Assembly: GCA_949282215.1 (NCBI GenBank)
Contig: CASDPF010000006.1
Location: 32,984 to 96,983, forward strand
Direction of reading: 5' to 3'
DNA from: an uncultured bacterium
GTDB lineage: Bacteria > Cyanobacteriota > Vampirovibrionia > Gastranaerophilales > Gastranaerophilaceae
DNA: 64,000 nt
Part shown: positions 48,201 through 56,870 of the stretch, in pieces
Layout: each line of letters begins with the position of its first letter
How positions within the stretch are numbered: the stretch's first letter is position 1
The notes under the pieces: generated by a model
What the model was told of the DNA's origin: nothing
Databases searched by the model: none
The model's input: the letters and a program-made list of their open reading frames with translations, nothing else
Made by a program: the position numbers and the translations under genes

Positions 48201-48787
48201 TTTCTATAAGGGATAAATTGCAATTCCTTATGACTCATAGAATTTCAGAATTAGCAGAAGTAAAAGAAGATGAAGAAGTTACTATTTGTGGACTAATTAC
48301 TGCTACAAGACAAATTCCTACTAAGAAAGATCCTTCTAAATTTTTGAGATTTGTAACGGTTGAGGATTTAACAGGAAAAGTCGATGGAGTGTGTTTTCAT
48401 AGAAAATTACAAGAATATGCTGATATTTTAGTCCAAGATAACAAAGTTGTTATTACAGGTAAAGTTCAGCATAGAGGTGAAGAACAAATAAGTCTTTTAA
48501 TTGAAAATGTAAAATCTGTTGAAAATTCTAACATTGTAACTGTAAGCTTAAAAAAAGAAGTTAAGTATGAAGAATTGTGCGGAATAAAAAATGTTCTTGC
48601 AAAGCACCATGGTGATGATCCTGTAATGTTTAAATTACCAGCAGTTGATGGATATTCTACTAAAATACTAACTTCACCAATTTTTTGGGTAAATTCTACT
48701 AATGATTTAGTAAATCATATGTCACAGTTGTTTAATGATAAAGTGGATATTTCAATCCGTTCGCTTGATCAACCATTAGAAGTTTAA
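45260..48787 (+). CDS. dnaE: DNA polymerase III subunit alpha
   Basis: The 1,175-residue replicative polymerase. N-terminal PHP domain (HIHSEFSLLDGTIR, AITDHGVMYS), polymerase core with PVGPGRGSAAGSVV, catalytic acids in FTMPDIDIDF, and GTGTHAAGVIIS; FNRSHSAAYAFVAYQTAYLK fingers; helix-hairpin-helix tandem (VEAIIKEREENG), and a C-terminal OB fold (VTICGLITATRQIPTK). Length normal for DnaE1. No intein or frameshift. Confidence 0.96.
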   Translation: MSKFIPIHIHSEFSLLDGTIRVGDLVNYAKENGLPAIAITDHGVMYSAIEFYEKAKEAGINPLIGCEFYVHDGDIHEKDSSNNPLYHLILIAKDKKGYANLIKLVSVAWCEGFYYKPRINFELLKKYHEGLVCSSACLGGEVLQHLLNGEKEKAKATALKYKELFGDDYYIELQDHNLEDQKRTNPDLIKIAKELGIKMIVTNDSHYLRREDADAQDTLLCLQTNADKDDPNRFHFPNNEFYLKSKEEMRKAFSWMDDETFEECVKNTEDIANKCNIEIELGNAPLPHYDVPDGYTNETYLKHIVYEGMKKRYGEMTPELKERVDYELSVINKMGFPAYFLITWDFIHYAKTHNIPVGPGRGSAAGSVVAYALEITDLDPIKHNLLFERFLNEERFTMPDIDIDFCIEKRRQVIDYVTEKYGEDKVCQIITFSTYAPKAAFKGVARILKVPFAESNKLTSLIEPAIELAQATNPKAKWIRDAIKVEGSELRKLYDEDYQILNPETGNSVSFKKLIDMSIAIEGLKCGTGTHAAGVIISHAPLDTIIPVQPSKDGIVQTGYPPHEVTEVLSLLKMDFLGLRNLTMIYKTVDMVKKYRGIDVDINNIPLDDKETYKMLVRGETIGVFQLESQGMMNLVKRLKPDVFEDLGALVALFRPGPLGSGMVDEFVDRKHGVKQVTYAHPLLEPILKDTYGTIVYQEQIMQVFQALADYSLGEADIVRRMMGKKKVDEMQKQKGKFIELASTRHDMKPEDATTLFEQIEAFASYCFNRSHSAAYAFVAYQTAYLKCHYPVEYLSALLSSVSDNKDQTQLYIEEAQKYGIKVLPPDINHSFLEYAPDGDNIRFGLAAIKQVGEPVVEAIIKEREENGEFKNIFDFCKRVDAKFVNKKSLEGLIKAGAFSNIEKSRKQLFDNIEHILDVTSKEAKDRAMGQVSLFASLGGDDEFANVQYQLIGSDAEYTDKEIQMYEKEFLGFYVTSHPLFSIRDKLQFLMTHRISELAEVKEDEEVTICGLITATRQIPTKKDPSKFLRFVTVEDLTGKVDGVCFHRKLQEYADILVQDNKVVITGKVQHRGEEQISLLIENVKSVENSNIVTVSLKKEVKYEELCGIKNVLAKHHGDDPVMFKLPAVDGYSTKILTSPIFWVNSTNDLVNHMSQLFNDKVDISIRSLDQPLEV

Positions 48788-48799
48788 TAAAATAATAAT

Positions 48800-48822
48800 G
48801 CCCACATTTATGTGGGCGTCGT
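48800..48822. terminator. Bidirectional terminator between dnaE and a convergent gene
   Basis: 8-bp perfect stem GCCCACAT (48800-48807) / ATGTGGGC (48810-48817) in the 56-base gap between two converging genes, with AT-rich flanks on both sides. Confidence 0.65.
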
Positions 48823-48843
48823 CAATTATTATAATAATTATTA

Positions 48844-49641
48844 TTAACCTAGACCAAATGTTGGTGCGGATTCTTTTATTCCTTCGCTGCAAGCTTGTTT
48901 TAAAGATTCTAGTCTTGCTTTTGCATCTGCCATTTGTGTTTCTAATCCTGCTTGTTCTAAGTCGATATCTGTTTGTTCTGCTTCTAGTGGTGCTAAAGCT
49001 GCATCTTGTTCTGCTTCTAATTGTGTCTTTTGAGCTTCTAACCAAACTGATATGTTTGTTTGATAGTTTGTTGACATTTGCTGACACATCATCTGTGCTT
49101 GAGATTGTTGGTTTTGTGCCATTGACATAGCTCGCATAAATGCATCAACATCAACTTTTTCATATGTGCCATTTGCACCATATCTTCCAGTTCCTTTATT
49201 ATTATCTCCAATTTGTTCTTTTAATGTTCCTGACATATATTCAGTCATCATTGCTTGGTATTTATCTTGATCGAATGTTGTAGAAAGTGTACCACCTTTT
49301 CCATCTGGTAATTCAATAGCTTTACCACCATTTGCAAGCATAGATGCCATTTGGTTAGCAACAAATGATGTAATACCATATCCACCCATATTCATTGGAT
49401 TGAACATTTGGTTTTGAGTACCCAAACCAAACATATTTTGAATACCCATTGTGAATTGGTTTTGAAGCATCTTAGTAGACTGCTCAAGTTGAGTCATTTT
49501 ATTAGAGTACATTTTCTGTACTTTAGTAATATTATTGGCTATTCTTGACTTGCGGTTGGCAAGTTGAGAACTACGTAACACCATTTTATTGTAGTTACGT
49601 TGAAGCCTCATTTTTTCATGTAATAATAACAAGAAAGCCAT
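48844..49641 (-). CDS. Coiled-coil protein of unknown function, family B (paralog of 36252-36698)
   Basis: A 265-residue protein: LLLLHEKMRLQRNYNKM at the start, a helical region, a Met/Gly/Asn-rich middle (GIQNMFGLGTQNQM), and a Glu/Gln-rich helical C-terminus ending ARLESLKQACSEGI...GLG. The two ends match the ends of the 148-residue protein at 36252-36698. No signal peptide. Shares the long upstream element (49669-49732). Function unknown; a secreted or surface filament-type protein is possible. Confidence 0.6.
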   Translation of the reverse strand: MAFLLLLHEKMRLQRNYNKMVLRSSQLANRKSRIANNITKVQKMYSNKMTQLEQSTKMLQNQFTMGIQNMFGLGTQNQMFNPMNMGGYGITSFVANQMASMLANGGKAIELPDGKGGTLSTTFDQDKYQAMMTEYMSGTLKEQIGDNNKGTGRYGANGTYEKVDVDAFMRAMSMAQNQQSQAQMMCQQMSTNYQTNISVWLEAQKTQLEAEQDAALAPLEAEQTDIDLEQAGLETQMADAKARLESLKQACSEGIKESAPTFGLG

Positions 49642-49668
49642 TTGTGTCTACTGCCTCATATTTTTATA

Positions 49669-49732
49669 CTCTTATATATATAAAGTATATTTAATTTTTA
49701 TAATTTCCAAAATTTAATATATTTGTTACAAA
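49669..49732 (-). promoter_or_regulatory. Shared upstream element, copy C
   Basis: On the minus strand TTTTGTAACAAA, then TTGGAA, then ACTTTATATATATAAGAG ending 28 bases before ATG 49641. Spacing from TTGGAA to ACTTTATA is the same as in copies A and B; TTTGTAACAAA is one base further away. Confidence 0.6.
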
Positions 49733-49755
49733 ACTTTACATTAATTTTTTGAAAA

Positions 49756-49790
49756 TTTTGTTACAAATATTTACAGCGTATATTATAATA
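49756..49790 (+). promoter_or_regulatory. Promoter for a probably leaderless mRNA
   Basis: TTACAA (49761-49766), 17 bases, TATAAT (49784-49789), only 7 bases before ATG 49797, where transcription would start. The -35 overlaps TTTGTTACAAAT, the same near-palindrome found upstream of the three shared-element genes. Confidence 0.55.
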
Positions 49791-49796
49791 TTTTTA

Positions 49797-50786
49797 ATGA
49801 AGTACAAAAGATTATCAAAAGAACAAATTATAATTTCATTAGATAGGTTAACTCGATTTAAAGAAACTAAAGAAAAATACTTAAGAGTTTTTATTGATAT
49901 TATTATTTCTAATTTAATTGAACCTAAAATTAAGAAATCCGAAATTTTAATGATGGATTTTGAAAAGATAAAAGATATTGCTGTAGAAATTTTTAATTGT
50001 TCTTTTGATTGTAATTATAAAGATTTTTCTATAAATAAAAAATTAGCAGATTATGAAAATTCCATTTTTAATAATGATTTAGAAACACAAAAATTATTAA
50101 ATAATAATATTGATTATATATCAGCTTTAAATTTAGTAGATTCAGATTGTGTTATTAATTTAAAGTGGTTAAAGAGCTTAGTTGTAGAAAATAATCAAAA
50201 ATTAATGAGGGAGAAGTATTTACTTAAATTCCCGATAGAAAAAGTGATATTAGTAGAGGGAATCACTGAAGAAATTTTATTGCCAGCTTTTTCAAGGTAT
50301 TTAGGATTTGATTTTTATCAAAAAGGAATTCAAATTATTCCAGCAGGAGGTAAAAATCAGGTTGTTAAGATGTATTATAAGCTTCAAGAAGAATTAAAAA
50401 TTCCGATATTTTTGTTATTAGATAAAGATGCTGAAGATAATATTAAGCAAATTATGCCTAGATTACGTAATATTGATAAAGTGCATTTAGTTTCTTGTGG
50501 CGAATTTGAGGATTTATTACCGAAGTCTTTAATAGTAAAGACTGTTAATTCTCATTTTGAAAATTTTATGACTATATCAGAAAATGAATTATTAGAAGAA
50601 AATTCTACAGTTGAGAATTTAGAAAATATTTTTAAGCAAAAGGGGCTACATGAATTTAAGAAAGCTGAATTCGCAAAGTTGGTAAAAGTTAATATAAATG
50701 AATATTCTGATATCTCTGAAGAAATAAAAGATATAATTAAAGAAATTTTTCAAAATAAAACTCTTGACAGTAAAATTTGTTCTTGA
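49797..50786 (+). CDS. TOPRIM-domain protein (OLD-nuclease-like, no ATPase)
   Basis: A 329-residue protein. Residues 1-140 are helical and unrecognised. From about residue 140, PIEKVILVEGITEEILLPAF gives the TOPRIM Glu, IIPAGGKNQVVKMY follows, and FLLLDKDAEDN gives the DxD acids, then CGEFEDLLP. This is the TOPRIM arrangement of OLD-family nucleases, but without the ABC ATPase domain that normally precedes it. There is no ribosome-binding site; the promoter suggests a leaderless mRNA. A role in DNA repair or defence is possible. Confidence 0.65.
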   Translation: MKYKRLSKEQIIISLDRLTRFKETKEKYLRVFIDIIISNLIEPKIKKSEILMMDFEKIKDIAVEIFNCSFDCNYKDFSINKKLADYENSIFNNDLETQKLLNNNIDYISALNLVDSDCVINLKWLKSLVVENNQKLMREKYLLKFPIEKVILVEGITEEILLPAFSRYLGFDFYQKGIQIIPAGGKNQVVKMYYKLQEELKIPIFLLLDKDAEDNIKQIMPRLRNIDKVHLVSCGEFEDLLPKSLIVKTVNSHFENFMTISENELLEENSTVENLENIFKQKGLHEFKKAEFAKLVKVNINEYSDISEEIKDIIKEIFQNKTLDSKICS

Positions 50787-50796
50787 TAGTATATAT

Positions 50797-50815
50797 CTTG
50801 TGGTTAGTCCACAAG
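50797..50815 (+). other. Hairpin upstream of tRNA-Lys
   Basis: A perfect 7-bp stem CTTGTGG (50797-50803) / CCACAAG (50809-50815) with loop TTAGT, 10 bases after the TOPRIM gene stop. No T tract follows. It may be a weak terminator or RNA-stability element. Confidence 0.4.
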
Positions 50816-50869
50816 CCGAAGTATGATAGGTTTATTGAAAAGTAAATAGTTTCAAATTTTTATAAATTT

Positions 50870-50942
50870 GCGCTTGTAGCTCAGCAGGTAGAGCACTCCC
50901 CTTTTAAGGGATAGGTCGCGCGTTCGAATCGCGCCAAGCGCA
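50870..50942 (+). tRNA. tRNA-Lys(TTT)
   Basis: Cloverleaf: acceptor GCGCTTG / CAAGCGC, D stem GCTC / GAGC, anticodon loop CTTTTAA with anticodon TTT, T arm GCGCG-TTCGAAT-CGCGC, discriminator A. CCA is not encoded. Normal for charging with lysine. No sign of phage insertion at its 3' end. Confidence 0.95.
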
Positions 50943-51031
50943 TATTTTTGTGTTTTCTTTTCCTCTTTACATTAGCTCCTGTTTGTCTTAAACTTATAAG
51001 GTTAAAAGACTTATTTTGAGGAGATTGTATT

Positions 51032-52570
51032 ATGAAAAATAGAGTTTTATTATGTATTATGGATGGTTGGGGTTTTTCTAAAGGTTCTGAACAGTATGAT
51101 GCTACTAAATTATCACATCCTGTTCATGTAAATGAGCTTATTAAAGATTATCCGTCTATAAGAATTCATGCTGATGGTGAATATGTTGGTCTTCCTGAAG
51201 GGCAGATGGGAAATAGTGAAGTAGGTCACTTGAATTTAGGTGCCGGAAGAATTGTTTATCAAGATTTGTCAAAAATTAACAATGCTATTAAAGATGGGTC
51301 TTTCTTTAAGAATGAAAAATTCTTAGAAGCTATCGAACATGCTAAAAAGAATGATTCTTCATTACATATATACGGATTAGTTTCAACCGGTGGTGTACAT
51401 TCTTCTTTAGATCATTTATTAGCGTTAATTCAATTGGCTGCAAAAGAAGGTTTAACAAAAGTATATGTGCATGCTTTTCTTGATGGTAGAGATACTCCTC
51501 CAGCGAGTGCTTGTACGTATTTGGAAATTGTTGAAAATGAACTTAAGAAATATAATTTACCTCCTGTAGCTACTGTTATTGGAAGATATTATATAATGGA
51601 TAGAGATAACAGATGGGACAGAGTCGAAAAGGGTTATAATTGTTTATTATTGGGTGAAGACGAAAATGCTTCCTCTGCAATAGAAGCTGTTAAAAAATCT
51701 TATGATAAAGGTGAAACTGATGAATTTGTTTTACCAACAGCAATTGGATCTGCTGAAGAAGTAAATGCATCTAGAATTAAAGATAATGATGCTATTATAT
51801 TCTTTAATTATCGTCCTGATAGAGCTAGAGAAATTACTAAAGCTATAAATTTTGTTGATTTTGACGGCTTTGATAGAAAGAAAGTACTTAAAAATATATA
51901 TTATTGTACTATGACAAGTTATGAAGCTACATTCACATACCCAGTAGCATTCCCTAAAACTAAGTTAGTAAATATTTTGGGTGATGTATTAGAAGCTAAT
52001 GGGGTTAATCAGTTTAGAACAGCTGAAACTGAAAAGTATGCTCATGTTACTTTCTTCTTTAATGGTGGTATTGATGAACCTAAACCTCATGAAACCAGAA
52101 AACTTGTTGCTTCACCTAAAGTTGCAACTTATGATTTACAACCAGAAATGAGTGCTTATGAAGTTTGTGATAATGTATTAAAAGCAATTGACAATAAAGA
52201 TTATGGATTTATTTTGGTGAATTTTGCAAACCCTGATATGGTAGGTCATACAGGTGTAATTGAAGCTGCAACTAAAGCTTGTAAGGTAGTTGATGAATGT
52301 GTTGGAAAAATTGCAGAGAAATGTATAAAAGAAGGTGTTACAATGGTGTTAACAGCTGATCATGGTAATGCAGAAGTTATGGTTGATGAAAGTACAGGTA
52401 AAACACAAACAGCTCATACTACTAATGAAGTTCCTTTTGTGGTAATTAATAGTCCAAAAGAGATTACTTTAAAAGATTCTGGAGCTTTATGTAATGTAGC
52501 ACCAACTGTTTTAGAATTAATGGGTATAGAAAAACCTGCTGAAATGGATTGTGATAGTTTAATTAAATAA
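51032..52570 (+). CDS. gpmI: Phosphoglycerate mutase, cofactor-independent
   Basis: A 512-residue iPGM of the alkaline-phosphatase superfamily that interconverts 3- and 2-phosphoglycerate in glycolysis. CIMDGWGFSKGSEQYDA at the N-terminus, catalytic Ser in GQMGNSEVGHLNLGAGR, then HAFLDGRDTPPAS, GRYYIMDRDNRWDR, and metal ligands in NFANPDMVGHTG and LTADHGNAEVM. GAGGAG precedes ATG. Full length. Confidence 0.95.
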   Translation: MKNRVLLCIMDGWGFSKGSEQYDATKLSHPVHVNELIKDYPSIRIHADGEYVGLPEGQMGNSEVGHLNLGAGRIVYQDLSKINNAIKDGSFFKNEKFLEAIEHAKKNDSSLHIYGLVSTGGVHSSLDHLLALIQLAAKEGLTKVYVHAFLDGRDTPPASACTYLEIVENELKKYNLPPVATVIGRYYIMDRDNRWDRVEKGYNCLLLGEDENASSAIEAVKKSYDKGETDEFVLPTAIGSAEEVNASRIKDNDAIIFFNYRPDRAREITKAINFVDFDGFDRKKVLKNIYYCTMTSYEATFTYPVAFPKTKLVNILGDVLEANGVNQFRTAETEKYAHVTFFFNGGIDEPKPHETRKLVASPKVATYDLQPEMSAYEVCDNVLKAIDNKDYGFILVNFANPDMVGHTGVIEAATKACKVVDECVGKIAEKCIKEGVTMVLTADHGNAEVMVDESTGKTQTAHTTNEVPFVVINSPKEITLKDSGALCNVAPTVLELMGIEKPAEMDCDSLIK

Positions 52571-52599
52571 TTTGTTTTAGCATTAAAGAGAGAGGATAT

Positions 52600-55596
52600 A
52601 TGACGGATACAAAAGCTTTGGATATAGATTTATCATTAAAGAAAAATAATGTTGACGAATTCTTTTATAATCTTAGTGAAAATCCTAACGGATTTAAAAA
52701 TAAAGACTTTAGGTATACATTAAGTTTAATATATCAACTGGTAGAGGATGAATTTGAGGGGATATTTTTATCTCCTAATTCTCCTGTTAGAAATACTGAT
52801 TTTTATTTAATTAATGATGGAACAGAATCTAATCCAAAGCTTTCTTTTTTCGTTACTCCTACTAATAATTTCCAATTTTATTTAAAATCTAAGGGATCTA
52901 TGTTTAGATTTTCTTCTAAAGAAGTAAATGGTCAAATTGGCTATATTATGCCTTTAGATTTAGTTTTAGATTATTTTGGAGGTTTTGGAGAAATTGTTGA
53001 TTTTTCTTCTTTGACCGAATCTTTTGCTTATTTTAATAAGTTAACTCATTTTGTGATGAAATTAATCGAGAAACTGTATTTTATTCCAACTGTTCATAAA
53101 AGAGAAAGTGCTGGAGGAAGTTTTTTTAGAATAGTTTATGAACCGATTATTTCCAATAAAGAGTCCGCTAGAATTATTAATGAATTAGAAAATAATTTAC
53201 CTGAAAATATTTTTATAAAAGGTAATAAGCCAAAGGATTTTGTAGAGAGATTTGTAAGAGAGTATTTAAATTATTTAATTTACAAATTTTTGGGAATAAA
53301 AGCTTATAGATTTAAAGATGTTAAATCCGGACATTATATGTTAAAGGATTTAGAGCAAAAATCATGCTTAAAAGGAAAAGATTTAGCTGAAAATTTTGCT
53401 CAATGGTTTGATGAATTATATCTCGGTAAATATGATTTAATACCATTTTTTAAAGTTAATAAGATTAGTGATGATGAATTTGAATTAAAAATACATATTA
53501 AAAATAGAAATAATAATGAAACTATTTTAATAGACGAACTTTATCAAAAAGAAGAAATTTGGGGACTTGGTACTGATGATATTGGTAAAATAGTTGAAAA
53601 GCAATTGAATTATGCTCTAAGATATATGCCAGAATTAGAGACATTGTTCGAGGATGAAGATAAGCTTGCTTTAAATTTAAATTTGAATGAAGTTTATAAA
53701 ATAATTGCTCAAACGGCTTATTATTTGCAAAAAGCACAAATTGAAGTTATTTTACCGGAAGAATTGACTAATATTATTATTCCAAGAGCTTCTATTAATG
53801 CAAAAGTTAAGGCTGCAAGATCAGATGATTTAATGAACATCTTTAATACTGTTTCAAGTAGTGCTATTTCATTAGATGATATTTTAGAATTTTCTTATGA
53901 GGTATCTTTGGGAGATGAAAAGATATCTTTAGAAGAGTTTAATAAATTAGTTAGTGAAAGTGATGGTTTAATTCAGTATAACGGAAAGTATATTTTAGTT
54001 GATAAGGCTGAAGGTTTAAAGCTTGTTGACCAAATAAAAAATGCAAACCATAAGAAAATGACAAGATTAGAGTTGATTCATGCTTCTATGTCTGGTCAAC
54101 TTCAAAATTATGACTTTAATTATGATGAAGCTTATGCAAATGTTATTAAAGATTTTGCAAAACCTGTTGAAGTAACTCAACCTGAAGGATTAAAAGGTGA
54201 ATTGCGTGCTTATCAACAGACAGGTTTAAAGTGGCTTTGGACTAATGTTTCAAAAGGTTTTGGCTGTTGTATGGCAGATGATATGGGGCTTGGTAAAACT
54301 ATTCAAGTTATAAGTTTGATTTTAAAATTAAAAGAAGAAAACAAACTTAAGAATCCTGTTTTAGTAATTTGTCCAACTACTTTGATGGGTAATTGGATGA
54401 AAGAGTTGCAATTATTTGCTCCGGATTTAAAAACAGAAACTTATCACGGCTTAGATAGAAAACTTAATCTTAAGTGTGATGTTATTTTGACTACATATGC
54501 AATAATGAGAATTGATGTAGAAGAAATGAAAAAGAATTCTTGGGGGATGATTGTTGTTGATGAAGCTCAAAATATTAAAAATCCCGATACTGCACAGACT
54601 CTTGCAATTAAAGCTTTAAAATCTGATGTAAAAATAGCAATGACAGGTACTCCTGTTGAAAATAGATTAACTGAGTTGTGGAGTATTTTTGATTTTATTA
54701 ATAAAGGTTATTTAGGTTCTTTGAAAGAATTTCAGAAAAGTTATGCAGTTCCTATAGAAAGATTTAAAGAAAAATCTAGAGCTTCAAAATTAAAATTATC
54801 AGTTTCACCTTTTGTTTTGAGAAGATTAAAAACTGATAAACATGTTATTTCTGATTTACCAGAAAAAATGGTTATGAATGATTATTGTTATCTTGCTAAA
54901 TCTCAAGCTATTTTATATGAAAAAACGCTTAATGAAATGATGGAAAAGATTAGCGGATTTACAGGGGTAAATAGAAGAGGTAATATTTTTAAACTTATTA
55001 CTGCACTAAAGCAGATTTGTAATCATCCGTATCAGTTTTTAAAAACTGGAGAAATGACAAAAGAACTTTCTGGAAAGGCTGAAAAGTGTGTTTCTTTAGT
55101 ACAGAGCATTATTGATAACAATGAAAAATCTCTTATTTTTACTCAATACAAAGAAATGGGAGATTTATTAGTTAAAATTTTAGCTGATGAATGTGGTTCT
55201 GAACCTTCATTCTTTCATGGTTCATTAACCGTACCTCAAAGAGAGAAATTGATTGAAGATTTTCAAAATAATGATGATAGAAAGGTTATGATACTTTCTT
55301 TGAAAGCCGGAGGGACAGGTTTAAACTTAACTAGTGCGACGAATGTTATTCATTATGATTTGTGGTGGAATCCGGCAGTAGAAGAGCAAGCTACGGATAG
55401 AACATATCGTATAGGTCAAGATAAGAATGTTATGGTTCATAGACTGATTACTTTAGGTACTTTTGAAGAAAAAATTGATGAAATGTTGAAATCTAAAAAA
55501 GAGCTTGCTGATTTGGCAGTTTATGAAGGAGAAAAAATTATTACAGAACTTTCAGATCAAGAAATTTACGATATTTTTTCTTTGTCAGCAGGTTAG
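52600..55596 (+). CDS. SNF2/Rad54-family DNA helicase-like ATPase
   Basis: A 998-residue protein. About 530 N-terminal residues are unrecognised and mostly helical. Then the SNF2 core: LRAYQQTGLKWLW, Walker A ADDMGLGKT, VDEAQNIKNP (DEAQ box), MTGTPVENRLTELWSIFDF, and the C-lobe SLKAGGTGLNLTSATNVIHYDLWWNPAVEEQATDRTYRIGQ. Such proteins translocate on double-stranded DNA and remodel protein-DNA complexes. AGAGAGG before ATG. Downstream gene 15 bases away. Confidence 0.92.
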   Translation: MTDTKALDIDLSLKKNNVDEFFYNLSENPNGFKNKDFRYTLSLIYQLVEDEFEGIFLSPNSPVRNTDFYLINDGTESNPKLSFFVTPTNNFQFYLKSKGSMFRFSSKEVNGQIGYIMPLDLVLDYFGGFGEIVDFSSLTESFAYFNKLTHFVMKLIEKLYFIPTVHKRESAGGSFFRIVYEPIISNKESARIINELENNLPENIFIKGNKPKDFVERFVREYLNYLIYKFLGIKAYRFKDVKSGHYMLKDLEQKSCLKGKDLAENFAQWFDELYLGKYDLIPFFKVNKISDDEFELKIHIKNRNNNETILIDELYQKEEIWGLGTDDIGKIVEKQLNYALRYMPELETLFEDEDKLALNLNLNEVYKIIAQTAYYLQKAQIEVILPEELTNIIIPRASINAKVKAARSDDLMNIFNTVSSSAISLDDILEFSYEVSLGDEKISLEEFNKLVSESDGLIQYNGKYILVDKAEGLKLVDQIKNANHKKMTRLELIHASMSGQLQNYDFNYDEAYANVIKDFAKPVEVTQPEGLKGELRAYQQTGLKWLWTNVSKGFGCCMADDMGLGKTIQVISLILKLKEENKLKNPVLVICPTTLMGNWMKELQLFAPDLKTETYHGLDRKLNLKCDVILTTYAIMRIDVEEMKKNSWGMIVVDEAQNIKNPDTAQTLAIKALKSDVKIAMTGTPVENRLTELWSIFDFINKGYLGSLKEFQKSYAVPIERFKEKSRASKLKLSVSPFVLRRLKTDKHVISDLPEKMVMNDYCYLAKSQAILYEKTLNEMMEKISGFTGVNRRGNIFKLITALKQICNHPYQFLKTGEMTKELSGKAEKCVSLVQSIIDNNEKSLIFTQYKEMGDLLVKILADECGSEPSFFHGSLTVPQREKLIEDFQNNDDRKVMILSLKAGGTGLNLTSATNVIHYDLWWNPAVEEQATDRTYRIGQDKNVMVHRLITLGTFEEKIDEMLKSKKELADLAVYEGEKIITELSDQEIYDIFSLSAG

Positions 55597-55610
55597 TATG
55601 AAAGGTTTTT

Positions 55611-56870
55611 ATGGCGTTATTATCTTCTAATCAAATTCTAAAATTATTGCCTTCATTATTTGATTTAAATTTAATATCAAATGATATTGGGGTTAGTATT
55701 TTTAGAAAATTAGAAAAAATATTTATTTTTGATCAAGGTTTTGTATATTTTGCTAATCCTGATAGTTTGCAACTTAAATATTTATATAAAAATAATTTAG
55801 ATTTAAAAATTGATGATGTTTTTAATATATCAGATAAAGTGAAAGATTTTGTTTTTAAGAGTAGTGGTGATTGCAAATCTTTAAATGATGATTTGATAAA
55901 ATCATTAAAGCTTGGTAGTATTGATTGTTCTTCTTTTTTGATATCTAAAATAATGATAAAATCTACAGTATTTGGAATGTTAGTTTTAGCTAAGAAGGAA
56001 GAAAATTTTTATACAAAAGATGATTTAGAAATTTTAAATGCTGTTTCGTCTGTAATTTCATATGTTATAAAAGATTTAGAGTTATCTAATGTTTTTAAAT
56101 TACAATTAAAAGCTCTAAAAGATGGGATTATTGAAAAAAATCAAGCATATAAGACTATTAAAGAACAAAATGAGAAAATATTAGAGGCTGATAAAATTAA
56201 AAATGAATTCTTAGCTAATATCTCTCATGAACTCCGTACTCCATTAAATTCTATTTTGGGTTTTGCAGATATTTTGGGTGCAAAATTATATGGTAATTTA
56301 AATTATAAACAGGAAGAATATATTAATGACATAAAAGTTTCAGGTACTCATTTATTAGGTATGATAAATGAAATTCTTGATATGTCTAAAATAGAAGCTA
56401 ATGCTATGAAAATAGTAAAAAGTACATTTTGGATATCTAGAGCAATCGATGAAGCTTGTAATATTTTACAGCCTTTAGCTCAAAAGAAGAATATTATTAT
56501 AAATAAGGCTATGCAATCTGATTTTGAAATTTTTGCTGATTATACAAAAATTCAACAGATAATTTATAATTTGATGAGTAATGCAATAAAGTATTCGCCT
56601 GCAAATGATGAAGTTGAAATTGCTGTAATTTGTGATGATAAGAGTTATAAAATTGCTGTTCATGATAATGGGGTTGGTATAGACAAAAAATATCACGGTA
56701 AGATTTTTGCTAAATTTGTTCAATTAGATTCTGCTTATACGAAAAAAGAAAGTTCTACAGGTTTGGGATTAACAATTACAAAAGAATTAGTTGAACTTCA
56801 TGGGGGCAATATATCTTTGATAAGTGAAGTAAATAATGGTTCAACATTTATTGTTGAGATTCCTTTTTAA
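55611..56870 (+). CDS. GAF-domain sensor histidine kinase
   Basis: A 419-residue soluble kinase. Residues 1-160 form a GAF-like sensor. A helix leads to the H box ISHELRTPLNSILGF, with N box IIYNLMSNAIKYSP, G1 HDNGVGID and G2 STGLGLTITKELVELHGG all intact. It is probably a cytoplasmic sensor because no membrane helix is seen. Its 3' end overlaps the convergent calpain-like gene by 23 bases. No response regulator adjacent. Confidence 0.9.
   Translation: MALLSSNQILKLLPSLFDLNLISNDIGVSIFRKLEKIFIFDQGFVYFANPDSLQLKYLYKNNLDLKIDDVFNISDKVKDFVFKSSGDCKSLNDDLIKSLKLGSIDCSSFLISKIMIKSTVFGMLVLAKKEENFYTKDDLEILNAVSSVISYVIKDLELSNVFKLQLKALKDGIIEKNQAYKTIKEQNEKILEADKIKNEFLANISHELRTPLNSILGFADILGAKLYGNLNYKQEEYINDIKVSGTHLLGMINEILDMSKIEANAMKIVKSTFWISRAIDEACNILQPLAQKKNIIINKAMQSDFEIFADYTKIQQIIYNLMSNAIKYSPANDEVEIAVICDDKSYKIAVHDNGVGIDKKYHGKIFAKFVQLDSAYTKKESSTGLGLTITKELVELHGGNISLISEVNNGSTFIVEIPF

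Noticed and set aside
48798..49130. Plus-strand frame opposite the 265-residue coiled-coil protein
   Set aside because: Leu/Val-rich shadow of Glu/Gln codons; begins inside the terminator and has no ribosome-binding site.
50870..50942. tRNA-Lys as the prophage attachment site
   Set aside because: It is over 20 kb from the prophage edge and no duplicated tRNA end is seen near 28,700-28,900.
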